From Pseudomonadota bacterium (lineage in GTDB: Bacteria; Pseudomonadota; Gammaproteobacteria; Steroidobacterales; Steroidobacteraceae), in NCBI GenBank assembly GCA_021805865.1, contig JAJZDX010000008.1, forward strand, positions 62,001 through 126,000: DNA of 64,000 nucleotides, read 5' to 3'. Made by a program: the position numbers and the translations under genes. The notes below the pieces were generated by a model. The model made no database searches. It worked only from the letters and a program-made list of their open reading frames with translations, and had not been told where the DNA came from. Positions 48,544 through 56,088 of this stretch are shown here, in pieces. Numbering within the stretch: the first letter of the stretch is position 1; every line of letters begins with the position of its first letter.

Positions 48544-48912
48544 TCATTCACACGGGCCGGTCTCACCGGACATTTGCAGTGCGAGCCGCAGGATTTGTCC
48601 GGCACTGCGCAACCGGACTGCCGCCACGAGGGCGACGCGCAATCGCTCGATCTTGTAGCGGCGCGCGAGGGTGTCCGGTTGCCGTGCGGCGAGGCGCAGG
48701 TCCTCGGCAATCCCATCAATGCGCCGCTCGAGTGCCACGTCCGTTTCTGTGGGTGCGGGACAGAGGGGCAGCGCAGGTCCTGATTCTTTGCTCATACAGG
48801 CGCTGCAGGTCCTGCGCCGCCTCCCGCTACGCATCAGGGCGAAGGATTCGGCGGGCCGCGGGCGGCGGCATGATGAGCACACTTGGGGATTGCCGTCGAG
48901 CACGGCGTTCAT
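48544..48912 (-). CDS. Small zinc-finger-like protein
   Basis: 122 residues from the ATG at 48912 with GGAG eight bases upstream. It has two CxxC pairs, VCSSCRRPRPAESFALM and RRRTCSACMS, spaced as in a small zinc ribbon resembling HNH-associated or restriction-alleviation-type fingers, followed by a long basic helical region. Its start overlaps the stop of the upstream gene. Function unknown. Confidence 0.65.
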   Translation of the reverse strand: MNAVLDGNPQVCSSCRRPRPAESFALMRSGRRRRTCSACMSKESGPALPLCPAPTETDVALERRIDGIAEDLRLAARQPDTLARRYKIERLRVALVAAVRLRSAGQILRLALQMSGETGPCE

Positions 48913-49181
48913 CCAGTACTCCACAGACAGACAGTGATCGACCCGCGCAGCCAGGCACCCGAGGTGCGCCAGCGACGGGGTGCTTGGGCAATAGTCCATT
49001 CGCGCAGCCGCGCGTACCGTCGCAGACTTATTTGGTGACGGTGCCGTGGCGCGTCGCGGCGCTCGATGATTGCGATGGCGCTGCCGGTTTTTCGATACGC
49101 CTTGATCACGGCGATGGGTTTTGTCTGCGTGATCGGTGGGTTGTTCGTCAGCCGAGCCACAGGTTGCGTTTGATCAGTCAT
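48909..49181 (-). CDS. Hypothetical phage protein, 90 residues
   Basis: Reads MTDQTQPVARLTNNPPITQT, then AYRKTGSAIAIIERRDAPRHRHQISLRRYARLREWTIAQ. AAGGGA lies shortly before the ATG at 49181. No family recognised; basic, possibly nucleic-acid binding. ATGA overlap with the zinc-finger gene downstream. Confidence 0.55.
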   Translation of the reverse strand: MTDQTQPVARLTNNPPITQTKPIAVIKAYRKTGSAIAIIERRDAPRHRHQISLRRYARLREWTIAQAPRRWRTSGAWLRGSITVCLWSTG

Positions 49182-49501
49182 TGCGAATCCCTTTGGTGTG
49201 TCGTGGACGCATCGTTCACGCAAGCGCGTCGCGTATCACAGACGCGCCCCATTCGCGCGCGGTAATCTCCATCGGATGAAGCCAGCATTGCCTTTCCGAC
49301 AACGGTGCGGCCGGAGGTCGCATCGCCCCCACCGTACGTGGGCGGCGACGCGCGGCCTTCAGGCGCAAGTCGTTCGGCCGATACGGTAGGCGTGGTGAAC
49401 TCGACGTCATGCGTCGGTACAAGCCTTGGGGTCAAACACTGCGGGTGATCGCCTGTACCTGTAGTGGACGGAGAGAAAACGGAATTGCGCCGGGGGACCA
49501 T
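49178..49501 (-). CDS. Possible small hypothetical gene
   Basis: About 107 residues (MVPRRNSVFSPSTTGTGDH...THQRDSQ). The only support is the ATGA overlap with the next gene and the need to fill the cluster; composition is not clearly protein-like. A different minus-strand frame over part of the same stretch (49216-49422, with CWLHPMEITAREWG) is a competing candidate. One of the two may be real. Confidence 0.3.
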   Translation of the reverse strand: MVPRRNSVFSPSTTGTGDHPQCLTPRLVPTHDVEFTTPTVSAERLAPEGRASPPTYGGGDATSGRTVVGKAMLASSDGDYRARMGRVCDTRRACVNDASTTHQRDSQ

Positions 49502-49508
49502 GTTCGCT

Positions 49509-49835
49509 CTATCGCCGCTCAGCAGCTTCATCGGCCTCGATGAGTGCGCGGGCGGCCAAAAGACCGATATCGCCCAACTGAAGTCCCGCCCGCTCCCTTG
49601 CCGGCGTGGCGAGCAGCGCCCGCATGCCGAATTGTTTGAGGAAACACCGGCCGTGATACGGCTTGCCGAACAAATGCAGGCAGTGCCGATCGTCGGTGAG
49701 GTCGCGGCAGTGCGCGCAGACCACGAGGTGGCGCACGTCGTGCGCGCGCCGGATGGCCGGTTTGGGCAGGGGCCCGAGGTCGCTCAGATACCGCTCGATT
49801 CCGCTCTCGTCGAGGAGTGAATTCTGAGTGTGCAT
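49509..49835 (-). CDS. Zinc-finger-like phage protein, first gene of the proximal leftward transcript
   Basis: 108 residues. A cysteine/histidine cluster HLVVCAHCRDLTDDRHCLHLFGKPYHGRCFLKQFG (CxxC, then H and C ligands) resembles a small LIM- or FYVE-like zinc-binding fold. The ATG at 49835 lies about seven bases beyond the -10 of the promoter at 49843-49870, so its mRNA would have essentially no leader. No family name. Confidence 0.7.
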   Translation of the reverse strand: MHTQNSLLDESGIERYLSDLGPLPKPAIRRAHDVRHLVVCAHCRDLTDDRHCLHLFGKPYHGRCFLKQFGMRALLATPARERAGLQLGDIGLLAARALIEADEAAERR

Positions 49836-49842
49836 GCCACAA

Positions 49843-49870
49843 ACGTAAGGCAGGCCATACGTTCAGTCAA
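49843..49870 (-). promoter_or_regulatory. Leftward immunity-region promoter with operator
   Basis: On the minus strand TTGACT (49870-49865), 16-bp spacer and TTACGT (49848-49843). The operator GTAAGGCAGGCCATAC (49845-49860) is a one-mismatch palindrome in the same place as at the other promoters. Start is expected near 49836, at the ATG of the gene that follows. Confidence 0.65.
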
Positions 49871-49888
49871 GTAAGTTTCGAAGAAAAC

Positions 49889-49904
49889 GTCTGGCAAGCC
49901 ATAC
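49889..49904. promoter_or_regulatory. Auxiliary operator upstream of the leftward promoter
   Basis: GTCTGGCAAGCCATAC matches the consensus at 15 of 16 positions. It lies 19 bp beyond the -35 of the leftward promoter with no -10/-35 pair of its own, so it could be a second repressor site for cooperative binding. The 247 bp between it and the repressor gene hold no convincing gene. Confidence 0.6.
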
Positions 49905-50151
49905 GTACGGGCAGAATTTGTTAATAGTCAGCCGCGGAGCTGCGGCGAAAGGACGAGAGCGATGATCAATTGGCGACGGGTTCGCGGGGTACGGGTAGCG
50001 GTGATCGAGGCAGTGATATTCGTGGATCGGCCCGGACCTCCGAGAGGTGAACTCGGAGGGTCCCCAATAGACCGAGAACGCCCGGAGAGTCTCCGCGCGC
50101 AAAAGCGTCGTGCGCGCGCAATGGCGCCGGCCCGTCGCCGGCCGCGCCGCT

Positions 50152-50424
50152 CTAGGGCGGAGAGGTCTTCTTAGTCTTCCGTACTCTTCCGGGCTGGGGG
50201 ACGTTGACCGTGCCGGGCGGGCCGAGAATCAAATGGTTCGGCGTGCAGCCGAGCACCTGGGTGACTTTGAGGAGCATCTCAAGCTTGATGTTCTTGATTG
50301 CTCCGCCTTCCCATTGATTCACGGTGGCACGGGTCACGCCGACCCGTCTCGCGAGCTCCGCCCCCGACCACTCTCTTTGGATGCGCATTTCACGGATGCG
50401 CTCGCCCATACGTTTACTTTCCAT
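50152..50424 (-). CDS. XRE-family repressor (CI-like), short form
   Basis: 90 residues. Helix-turn-helix at about 8-62 (RIREMRIQREWSGAELARRVGVTRATVNQWEGGAIKNIKLEMLLKVTQVLG). It is too short to carry an S24 self-cleavage domain. AGGA lies before the ATG at 50424. It is divergent from the Cro-like gene with operators between them, the classical arrangement of a phage immunity switch, so it is the best candidate for the protein that binds the 16-bp palindromes. Confidence 0.87.
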   Translation of the reverse strand: MESKRMGERIREMRIQREWSGAELARRVGVTRATVNQWEGGAIKNIKLEMLLKVTQVLGCTPNHLILGPPGTVNVPQPGRVRKTKKTSPP

Positions 50425-50448
50425 GGCGGCAATCCTCGCAGAACGCGC

Positions 50449-50464
50449 GTATGGCATAAATGAC
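50449..50464. promoter_or_regulatory. Half-operator upstream of the repressor gene
   Basis: GTATGGCATAAATGAC keeps the left arm of the operator exactly while the right arm is degenerate (4 mismatches). It lies 25 bp upstream of the repressor ATG, where it could give weak autoregulation. Confidence 0.45.
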
Positions 50465-50483
50465 ATGCGAGCAGTCGGGTCCA

Positions 50484-50511
50484 TTGACACGAACGTATGG
50501 CATGCTATACA
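50484..50511 (+). promoter_or_regulatory. Rightward (cro) promoter with operator
   Basis: TTGACA (50484-50489), 16-bp spacer, TATACA (50506-50511). The operator GTATGGCATGCTATAC (50495-50510) fills the spacer and the -10. The start point would be near 50518, only about five bases before the ATG of the Cro-like gene, with no Shine-Dalgarno between. Confidence 0.75.
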
Positions 50512-50522
50512 TTCTGCTGCGT

Positions 50523-50816
50523 ATGAGAACGGTAGATGCCATTCGCCACTTTGGCAGCAAGGCCGCAGTGGCCCGCGCGCTCGGGATCACCCGGGCGTCG
50601 CTCACGGACTGGAAGGACTTGGTCCCGGCGCTGCGCGCCGCGCAGCTCGAGCAGATCACGGCGGGACATCTGAAGTTCGACCCGAACGAGTACCTGGACT
50701 GCGGTGTGCGGGCGATTCGGGATCCCGGGCCGCAGGCGGTCTCATCAGCGCGCGCCATGAACGCCGCCCGTCCGGCGCGCCCCGCTTCGAAGAAGCGCGC
50801 GTCGCGACGCCAATAG
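50523..50816 (+). CDS. Cro-type DNA-binding regulator
   Basis: 97 residues. The start MRTVDAIRHFGSKAAVARALGITRASLTDWKDLVPALRAAQLEQITAGHLKF is the Cro/YdaS-type helix-turn-helix found as the first gene of phage rightward operons. A basic tail ends the protein (SKKRASRRQ). It is divergent from the repressor and should compete for the same operators. Its transcript looks nearly leaderless. It heads a long plus-strand operon. Confidence 0.88.
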   Translation: MRTVDAIRHFGSKAAVARALGITRASLTDWKDLVPALRAAQLEQITAGHLKFDPNEYLDCGVRAIRDPGPQAVSSARAMNAARPARPASKKRASRRQ

Positions 50817-50839
50817 ACCGTCACCCAGGACACCGTCAC

Positions 50840-51115
50840 ATGAGTCTTCCTCTTCACGACCTCAAACGCATCAAACTGTCCGACGAGGGGTACGCCTTCG
50901 CGGTGGCGTGGGCACGCCGAAAGCGTTGCACGATTCAAGCGGCGGTCCGGGAGATCGTCGATCAAGTTGCGGTAACTGAAATTCATGCGGCAAGGGTGCT
51001 TGTTTCGTTGGCCCCGCGCGAGGCCCGCGTGGGGGACGCCGAGGGACAGCGCGCCGCCGCGCAGGAACATGGTCCGCGTATTCCTTTCGCGGACCTGCGG
51101 CGCTCGATGCCGTGA
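50840..51115 (+). CDS. Hypothetical phage protein, 91 residues
   Basis: MSLPLHDLKRIKLSDEGYAFAVAWARRKRCTIQAAVREIVDQVAVTEI: helical, possibly DNA-binding, in the position often held by a CII-like or replication-associated gene. AGGA ten bases before the ATG. No family recognised. GTGA overlap with the next gene. Confidence 0.65.
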   Translation: MSLPLHDLKRIKLSDEGYAFAVAWARRKRCTIQAAVREIVDQVAVTEIHAARVLVSLAPREARVGDAEGQRAAAQEHGPRIPFADLRRSMP

Positions 51116-51558
51116 GCGTCGAGTCTCCGATGCGGACTCTGACTTGCGAGGCTCTGCTCGAGCCCTTGTCAGCGGGCAACGTGATTTGCGTTGTGCAGTG
51201 TGTCAAGAGCGTGCGAATGGAATTCTCGGCGGTGGTCGCCGCCTCCCCTCCTGGATCAATTCTCCGTTCAGCCGGTCGAGCGCTTGAGCAATATCCGCGC
51301 TCCTCGATTCTGATGCTGTCGAACGTCGCATCGGTCACGCTCGAGGACCATAGCCCGAAGGGAGTCCCGCCAACACCGAATGTGTACAAACTCCTTCTCG
51401 GGCGGGGGTTTCTGAGGCTGTTCGATCTCGCGGACACCGTCACCCGGGAATGGCGTTTTCTGCCTTACGGCTCGCATCGATTCCAGGCGACTGTGCTGGA
51501 GTTTACTGCCGAACTCAGTGCCTGGCTGGAACGTAGTGCGTATGGGGCGTTGCACTGA
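51112..51558 (+). CDS. Hypothetical phage protein, 148 residues
   Basis: GTG start overlapping the preceding stop. Mixed beta/alpha composition (GNVICVVQCVKSVRMEFSAVVAASPPGS, SSILMLSNVASVTLEDH, VYKLLLGRGFLRLFDLADTV). No motif recognised. Its stop overlaps the next ATG (TGATG). Confidence 0.6.
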   Translation: MSVESPMRTLTCEALLEPLSAGNVICVVQCVKSVRMEFSAVVAASPPGSILRSAGRALEQYPRSSILMLSNVASVTLEDHSPKGVPPTPNVYKLLLGRGFLRLFDLADTVTREWRFLPYGSHRFQATVLEFTAELSAWLERSAYGALH

Positions 51559-52070
51559 TGGCGCAGGTCCCTCTGGCATTCGAGGATCCGACCGCACCGC
51601 AGGTCCCGGCGAAGGCCCCCGGCGGGGACCTGTCAGCCGGACCCTCCGCACAGAGGGGGTCGGCACCGCCGCCTGGCATGGCGCGGTGCGCCGCGTGCCG
51701 ATCGTTCCAAGCGCGCCCGGCGGGTGAACCAAACGGGATCGAAGGGTGGTGCACCAGGTTTCACGTGGAAACCTGGTCCGAGCCGCTCTTCGTATGCGCC
51801 GGCTACGTCCCGGCGGACCCGGGGGTCGTGGCGCTGCACCGTCGCAGGGTCGAGGTCATCCAGCGCCTCAAAGCGCAACCCGCTGTGCGATATGCGTGGG
51901 ACGTGGAGAACGCATCCCCGGCCGGCCCCGCTTCGGCGGACGTGTCCGTCATGCTGGGCATCCGTCAAGGCGATGGAACGATCCTGACGGGGGCGCTGCG
52001 TATCCCGGCCGCCCGGTGGGACATGGGGACGTTCATGGCTGCTCTGGATGGGGGGGGCGGTCAGCCATGA
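51558..52070 (+). CDS. Hypothetical cysteine-containing phage protein
   Basis: 170 residues. Proline-rich start, then RCAACRSFQARPAGEPNGIEGWCTRFHVETWSEPLFVCAGY: four or five cysteines (CxxC, C, C) spaced as a small zinc- or metal-binding module found in phage and plasmid proteins. The rest has no recognised domain. ATGA overlap with the helicase start suggests a role in replication. Confidence 0.65.
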   Translation: MAQVPLAFEDPTAPQVPAKAPGGDLSAGPSAQRGSAPPPGMARCAACRSFQARPAGEPNGIEGWCTRFHVETWSEPLFVCAGYVPADPGVVALHRRRVEVIQRLKAQPAVRYAWDVENASPAGPASADVSVMLGIRQGDGTILTGALRIPAARWDMGTFMAALDGGGGQP

Positions 52071-53569
52071 CGATTGCCGCTCCGGAGGGGTTTCCGCCCC
52101 CGCGCCCGTTTCAGGTCGAAGCGATCGAGGCCCTGCGTGGTCATATCCGCAGACAGATCCGCTCGCTGATCCTCTGCGCGCCAACCGGTGCCGGTAAGAC
52201 GTACACCGCGATGTGGCTTGCGAACCTGACGCTCGCCAAGGGCAAGCGGGTGGTGTTCATCGCGGATCGCATTTCCCTCATCGATCAGACCTCCCGCGTC
52301 GCTGACGGCTATGGCCTCGATCACGGGGTGATCCAGGCGAATCACCCGCGGCGCGCGCCGGAGAAGCCGTTTCAGATCGCGAGCACACAGACGCTCGCCC
52401 GCCGTGGCGAGGTTCCCGCCGCCGACGTCTACATCATCGACGAAGCGCACACGCAGTACGAAGAGACGCTGAAACTGCTCCGCGCGAAGAAGGCGGTCAT
52501 CATTGGCCTCACCGCAACACCGTGCACGGCGGGACTGAAGGATCACTTCGACGAACTCATCAACGCCGTCACGATGGAGAAGTTGACGGAGGATGGAGTT
52601 CTGGTTCCGTTGCGGGCCTTCAAGGGGCCGGTGCCCGATATGAAAGGCGTGCGCAAGCTCGGCGGCGAGTGGACGGCAGGTGGTGCCGAACGCCCTTGCG
52701 TGCTCAAGATCGAGGCCGTCGTGCGCGAGTGGCAGGCAAAGGGCCAAGGCCGCAAGACCATCGCCTTCGGCCCCACGATCGGTTACGCGCAGTTGCTCGC
52801 CGACGCATTCAATGCTGCTGACATTCGTGCAGCGAGCTACACAATGAGCACGCCGTCGCGCGAGCGCAAGGAACTGCTCGAAGAATTCCGCAAGTCGGAC
52901 TCCGCGATCCGCGTGTTAACGTCCGTCGAGGCCCTCGGCAAGGGCTTCGATGTACCCGATGTGGGCTGCATCGTCGACGCGCGGCCCTTCCAAAAATCAA
53001 TGTCGGCGGTGATCCAGATGTGGGGACGCGGCGTGCGCGCTGCGCCCGGCAAAACCGATTGCGTGCTCCTCGACTGCTCGGGAAACGTCGGGCGTTTCTG
53101 GCGGGACTTTCGCGTCATCTTCCAGCACGGTTTTGAGACGCTGAGGGCTGCTGAGGAAGCGGACGAGGAGGTCCGCGATGGCGAGGAGAAAGCGTGTCCG
53201 CAATGCAAAGCCATCCCTTTCGCAACACATTGCGCCGCCTGCGGGTACAGCGAGATCGGCAACACGGTTGAGATCGTGGATGGGGCGCTCGATGAAGAGG
53301 CGTTGCGTTTGTGCGGGTGGAGCCGCCGCTCGCTGTGGGAGCAGATCTGCGCCTACATGGAGGGATCGCGCACGCCGGCGCAGAAGCGCGCTTGGCGTGC
53401 GCGCTTCACGTATCGAGACTTCACGGGCGAGTTTCCGCCGCAGGCGTGGTCTTACCGTGCGGGCACTCGCGGCTGCCCGGGCGAACTGAAGCGGCGGATT
53501 TGGGCGCGCGATGCCGCGTGGCGGCGGCAGCACCCGAGACCGGGGAGTCTTTCGGGGGTATCGCGATGA
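52067..53569 (+). CDS. DEAD/DEAH-box helicase with zinc ribbon
   Basis: 500 residues. Superfamily 2 motifs: Q-like PPPRPFQVEAI, Walker A CAPTGAGKTYTA (37-48), DEAH (125-128), GLTATP (147-152), SVEALGKGFDVPDV and motif VI IQMWGRGVRAAPGK (316-329). A four-cysteine ribbon follows (CPQC at 377-380, CAAC at 389-392). The closest theme is phage replication/recombination helicases such as UvsW- or RadD-like. It lies directly before the candidate origin and primase, so it is the likely replicative or origin-opening helicase. Confidence 0.88.
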   Translation: MTIAAPEGFPPPRPFQVEAIEALRGHIRRQIRSLILCAPTGAGKTYTAMWLANLTLAKGKRVVFIADRISLIDQTSRVADGYGLDHGVIQANHPRRAPEKPFQIASTQTLARRGEVPAADVYIIDEAHTQYEETLKLLRAKKAVIIGLTATPCTAGLKDHFDELINAVTMEKLTEDGVLVPLRAFKGPVPDMKGVRKLGGEWTAGGAERPCVLKIEAVVREWQAKGQGRKTIAFGPTIGYAQLLADAFNAADIRAASYTMSTPSRERKELLEEFRKSDSAIRVLTSVEALGKGFDVPDVGCIVDARPFQKSMSAVIQMWGRGVRAAPGKTDCVLLDCSGNVGRFWRDFRVIFQHGFETLRAAEEADEEVRDGEEKACPQCKAIPFATHCAACGYSEIGNTVEIVDGALDEEALRLCGWSRRSLWEQICAYMEGSRTPAQKRAWRARFTYRDFTGEFPPQAWSYRAGTRGCPGELKRRIWARDAAWRRQHPRPGSLSGVSR

Positions 53570-53997
53570 GCGGTGGAGAGATCGGCATGTCGCCGCGGCA
53601 TCTGGCACATCCGGCTTTGGGCGCGGTGTTTGATCCCGAAGTGTCGCAAGTGTCGCAGAGTGTCGCAGGCCGTTGCGACACTCAGTTGGAGCTCGTAAGT
53701 GCCGGAAGCGACACGGAAAAATTACGAAGTGTCGCAAGTGTCGCAAGGTTCTCAGCGGAAATGATGGAATCGCGGGAAGAGAGCGGGAGTGTTGTAACTA
53801 AACAACAACATGGAAAATTTGCTTCAGGGGATTCCGCGTCACCTGCGACGCTGTCGGGAGTCTTGCGACACTTGCGACAGTTGAGTCGGCATCAAGCCGA
53901 TCAACGACTTACGCGCGCGAAGTGTCGCAAAACCCGCTGCGACAGTGTTGCGACACTTGCGACACTTGCGCGGCAGCGGTCAGGGAGGCGCTCATGA
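53566..53997 (+). CDS. Possible protein encoded across the repeat region
   Basis: 143 residues by overlap of both ends (ATGA with the helicase stop, ATGA with the primase start), which argues for translation. However its sequence is largely dictated by the 9-bp repeats (EVSQVSQSVAGRC, RSVASVARF, RHLRQLSRH), so it may be a by-product of keeping the operon translated through the origin. No domain. Confidence 0.4.
   Translation: MSGGEIGMSPRHLAHPALGAVFDPEVSQVSQSVAGRCDTQLELVSAGSDTEKLRSVASVARFSAEMMESREESGSVVTKQQHGKFASGDSASPATLSGVLRHLRQLSRHQADQRLTRAKCRKTRCDSVATLATLARQRSGRRS
53640..53966. repeat. Candidate replication origin: ten 9-bp iterons around an AT-rich core
   Basis: AGTGTCGCA occurs at 53640, 53649, 53659, 53728, 53737 and 53921, and its reverse complement TGCGACACT at 53674, 53864, 53949 and 53958. 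Near-matches lie at 53708, 53873 and 53938. Neighbours are mostly 9 bp apart. Left copies mostly point right and right copies mostly point left, around a core containing GGAAAAATTACG and a GTTGT/ACAAC hairpin (53791-53806) with GGAAAATTT. Position between a helicase and a primase supports an origin. Confidence 0.7.
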
Positions 53998-54464
53998 TCG
54001 ATGCGCTCCTGAACCGCTTGCAACGTGTGCGCCAGACCGGAGACGGTCATTGGACCGCGCTCTGTCCCGCGCACGCCGACCGCTCGCCGTCGCTCTCGAT
54101 CCATGAGACCCGCGACGGGCGCATTCTCATCCACTGTTTCGCGGGCTGCGCGCCGGGGGACGTTCTCTCGAGCCTGGGACTGACCTTCACAGACCTATTC
54201 CCCGAGCGGTTGCGCGCGCTTGCGACCGAGCAGGGATTCGCGCCGGTGCGGTTGCGCGAGGCCGCGGAGCAGGTACTGGCCTCGATCGATCATGACCTCC
54301 TAGTCGCCGCGCTGGTGCTCGCCGACTGCATGGAAGCCGGGCGGATCGAGCGTGACCAACTCGATCTCCTGATCTCGATCACGGGCAAGGTCGCGACGGC
54401 GAAAGAAGTGTCAGGCCGGTGCGTTCATGTGGTGGACTCATGTGGGAAGCCGCGTGCCAACTGA
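53994..54464 (+). CDS. Zinc-finger primase-like protein
   Basis: 156 residues. The N-terminus has the CHC2-type primase zinc finger: WTALCPAHADRSPSLSIHETRDGRILIHCFAGC with Cys24, His27, Cys48 and Cys52. The rest is helical and no TOPRIM domain is present, so only the template-recognition part of a primase is encoded here. GGGAGG precedes the ATG. It is followed, with a 38-bp overlap, by the DUF3987 protein, the usual partner in this split arrangement. Confidence 0.85.
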   Translation: MIDALLNRLQRVRQTGDGHWTALCPAHADRSPSLSIHETRDGRILIHCFAGCAPGDVLSSLGLTFTDLFPERLRALATEQGFAPVRLREAAEQVLASIDHDLLVAALVLADCMEAGRIERDQLDLLISITGKVATAKEVSGRCVHVVDSCGKPRAN

Positions 54465-56058
54465 GCCGGAATACCAGCCGCGCGGGATTGCCGCGCAGGA
54501 GATCCTCCGCCGTATGGAGGCGGACGGCGGCGGCGTCGCAGCCAAGATCGACGCCTGGCCGAAGCCGGAGCAGATCGTGCCGGCACTCGCTGCGGCGCCG
54601 TATCCCATCGAGGCGCTGCCCGATGTCGTGCGCGAGGCGGTGCAGGAAGTGCAAGGCTTCTTGAAGGCACCACTTTCGATGGTGGCGATGAGCGCGGTGA
54701 CCGCGATGAGTCTCGCCGCGCAAGGCATTGCGGATGTGGAGCGTGCGGAGGGATTGCGCGGTCCGAGCAGCCTGTTCGTGATCACCGTGGCGGAATCCGG
54801 TGAGCGTAAGAGCGCGTGCGACAATTTTTTTGCCAAGCCCCTGCGTGAGTATGAGCAGGCGCGGCTCGACGAGAATCTCGAGCAAGTGAAGGACTACGAG
54901 GCGGAGCTCGCCGCATGGACGGCTCGGATGGAGGCGCTCACGGCGGGGCTGCGCAAGGAGAAAGGGAAATCCGCCTCGAGCGCTGACAGTGTGGCGGAGC
55001 TCGCAGAGGCTCAGCGGGCGAAGCCCGAGGCGCCGCGAATGCCGCAGATGTTCTATGAGGACACGACGCCGGAGGCGATTGCGTGGGGGCTGGCGAAGAA
55101 GTGGCCCTCGGCCGCGATCATGGCCGCTGAGGGCGGGATGATCCTGGGTGGGCATGGCATGAGCAAGGAGACGCTCGTCCGGAACCTCGCGCTGATCAAC
55201 GTCCTCTGGGATGGGGCGAGTGTGACGATCGATCGGCGCACCAAGGAGAGTTTTCGGGTCGCCGGTGCGCGCCTCACAGTCGGTATTCAGGTGCAATCCG
55301 GTCTGCTGCTGGACTTCGTGCAGAGCACCCGTGGCCTCGCACGCTCATCGGGTTTTCTCGCGCGATTTCTCATCGCATGGCCGGAGAGTACGCAGGGGTA
55401 TCGAGACTTCTGCGAACCGCCACCGGGGTTCCCGGCACTCACGGCCTATCACGCCCAGTTGCGAACGATGCTCGAGCGCCAGGGGACGCTGGATGAGCAC
55501 GGGCGTCTGGTGCCGCGCGTGCTGCCGCTTGAGTCGGCTGCGAAACGATCATGGGTGGCCTGGCACGACAACGTGGAGCACTCCATGCGGCCGACGCGGG
55601 AGATGGTGGACCTCAAGGACGTGGCCGCCAAAGCGGCCGACAATCTCGCGCGGGTTGCCGCCGTCCTCGCGGTCTTCGAGGACCCTGCCACTGCGGTCGT
55701 GGCCGAGCGGCACATCTGCGCCGGGGCGGCGATCATGAATTGGCACCTTCAGGAGGCGCGTCGGTTCTTTGGCCAAGTTGCTTTGCCGGTGGAAATTGGC
55801 GATGCGGTATTGATCGACGGTTGGTTGGCCAAGCGCTCCCGCGATACCGGCAAGACTCGATTTGCCAAGCGCGACGTACAGCGATTGGGACCGGTGCGCG
55901 AGCGCGAGCGGTTCACGCTGGCACTCTCCATTCTTGAAGACTCCGCTCGGGTACGGATCGTTCGTGAAGGACGCGCGTGGCTCGTGGAACTCAATCCTGC
56001 GCTCGCAGGTAGTGCGGCGGGAAACACATCGAGCGGTCCGGTGGCCGCTCGCAGTTAG
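54427..56058 (+). CDS. DUF3987 (YfjI-type) replication-associated P-loop protein
   Basis: 543 residues; the start may instead be a GTG at 54442 or 54454. SLFVITVAESGERKSACDNFF (116-136) holds a P-loop variant (SGERKS); EDTTPEAIAWGLAKKWPSAAIMAAEGGMILGGHGM and GARLTVGIQVQSG ... FLARFLIAWP complete the DUF3987 pattern. Members act as helicase-like partners of zinc-finger primases in phages and plasmids. A central coiled segment (about 135-175) is inserted. Confidence 0.85.
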   Translation: MWWTHVGSRVPTEPEYQPRGIAAQEILRRMEADGGGVAAKIDAWPKPEQIVPALAAAPYPIEALPDVVREAVQEVQGFLKAPLSMVAMSAVTAMSLAAQGIADVERAEGLRGPSSLFVITVAESGERKSACDNFFAKPLREYEQARLDENLEQVKDYEAELAAWTARMEALTAGLRKEKGKSASSADSVAELAEAQRAKPEAPRMPQMFYEDTTPEAIAWGLAKKWPSAAIMAAEGGMILGGHGMSKETLVRNLALINVLWDGASVTIDRRTKESFRVAGARLTVGIQVQSGLLLDFVQSTRGLARSSGFLARFLIAWPESTQGYRDFCEPPPGFPALTAYHAQLRTMLERQGTLDEHGRLVPRVLPLESAAKRSWVAWHDNVEHSMRPTREMVDLKDVAAKAADNLARVAAVLAVFEDPATAVVAERHICAGAAIMNWHLQEARRFFGQVALPVEIGDAVLIDGWLAKRSRDTGKTRFAKRDVQRLGPVRERERFTLALSILEDSARVRIVREGRAWLVELNPALAGSAAGNTSSGPVAARS

Positions 56059-56072
56059 TTTTTTCGTGGTAG

Positions 56073-56088
56073 GTATGGCATGCCACAC
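56073..56088. promoter_or_regulatory. Operator-like palindrome downstream of the DUF3987 gene
   Basis: GTATGGCATGCCACAC matches the consensus at 15 of 16 positions. It stands in a 228-bp non-coding stretch, the largest in the rightward operon. Flanking -35/-10 matches are weak (TTTCGT, CACACA), so a second repressible promoter for the methyltransferase genes is possible but not clear. Confidence 0.5.

Noticed and set aside
49863-50102. Minus-strand frame of 79 codons between the leftward promoter and the repressor
   Set aside because: It would cover the auxiliary operator, has no ribosome-binding site and shows no family; I treat the stretch as regulatory.
50120-50147. GC-rich inverted repeat (GGCGCCGGC...GCCGGCCGCGCC) past the repressor stop as a terminator
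   Set aside because: Imperfect stem and no T-run on the minus strand; not strong enough to list as a terminator.
49962-50174. Plus-strand frame of 70 codons near the repressor
   Set aside because: Very arginine-rich, runs into the end of the repressor gene; no support.
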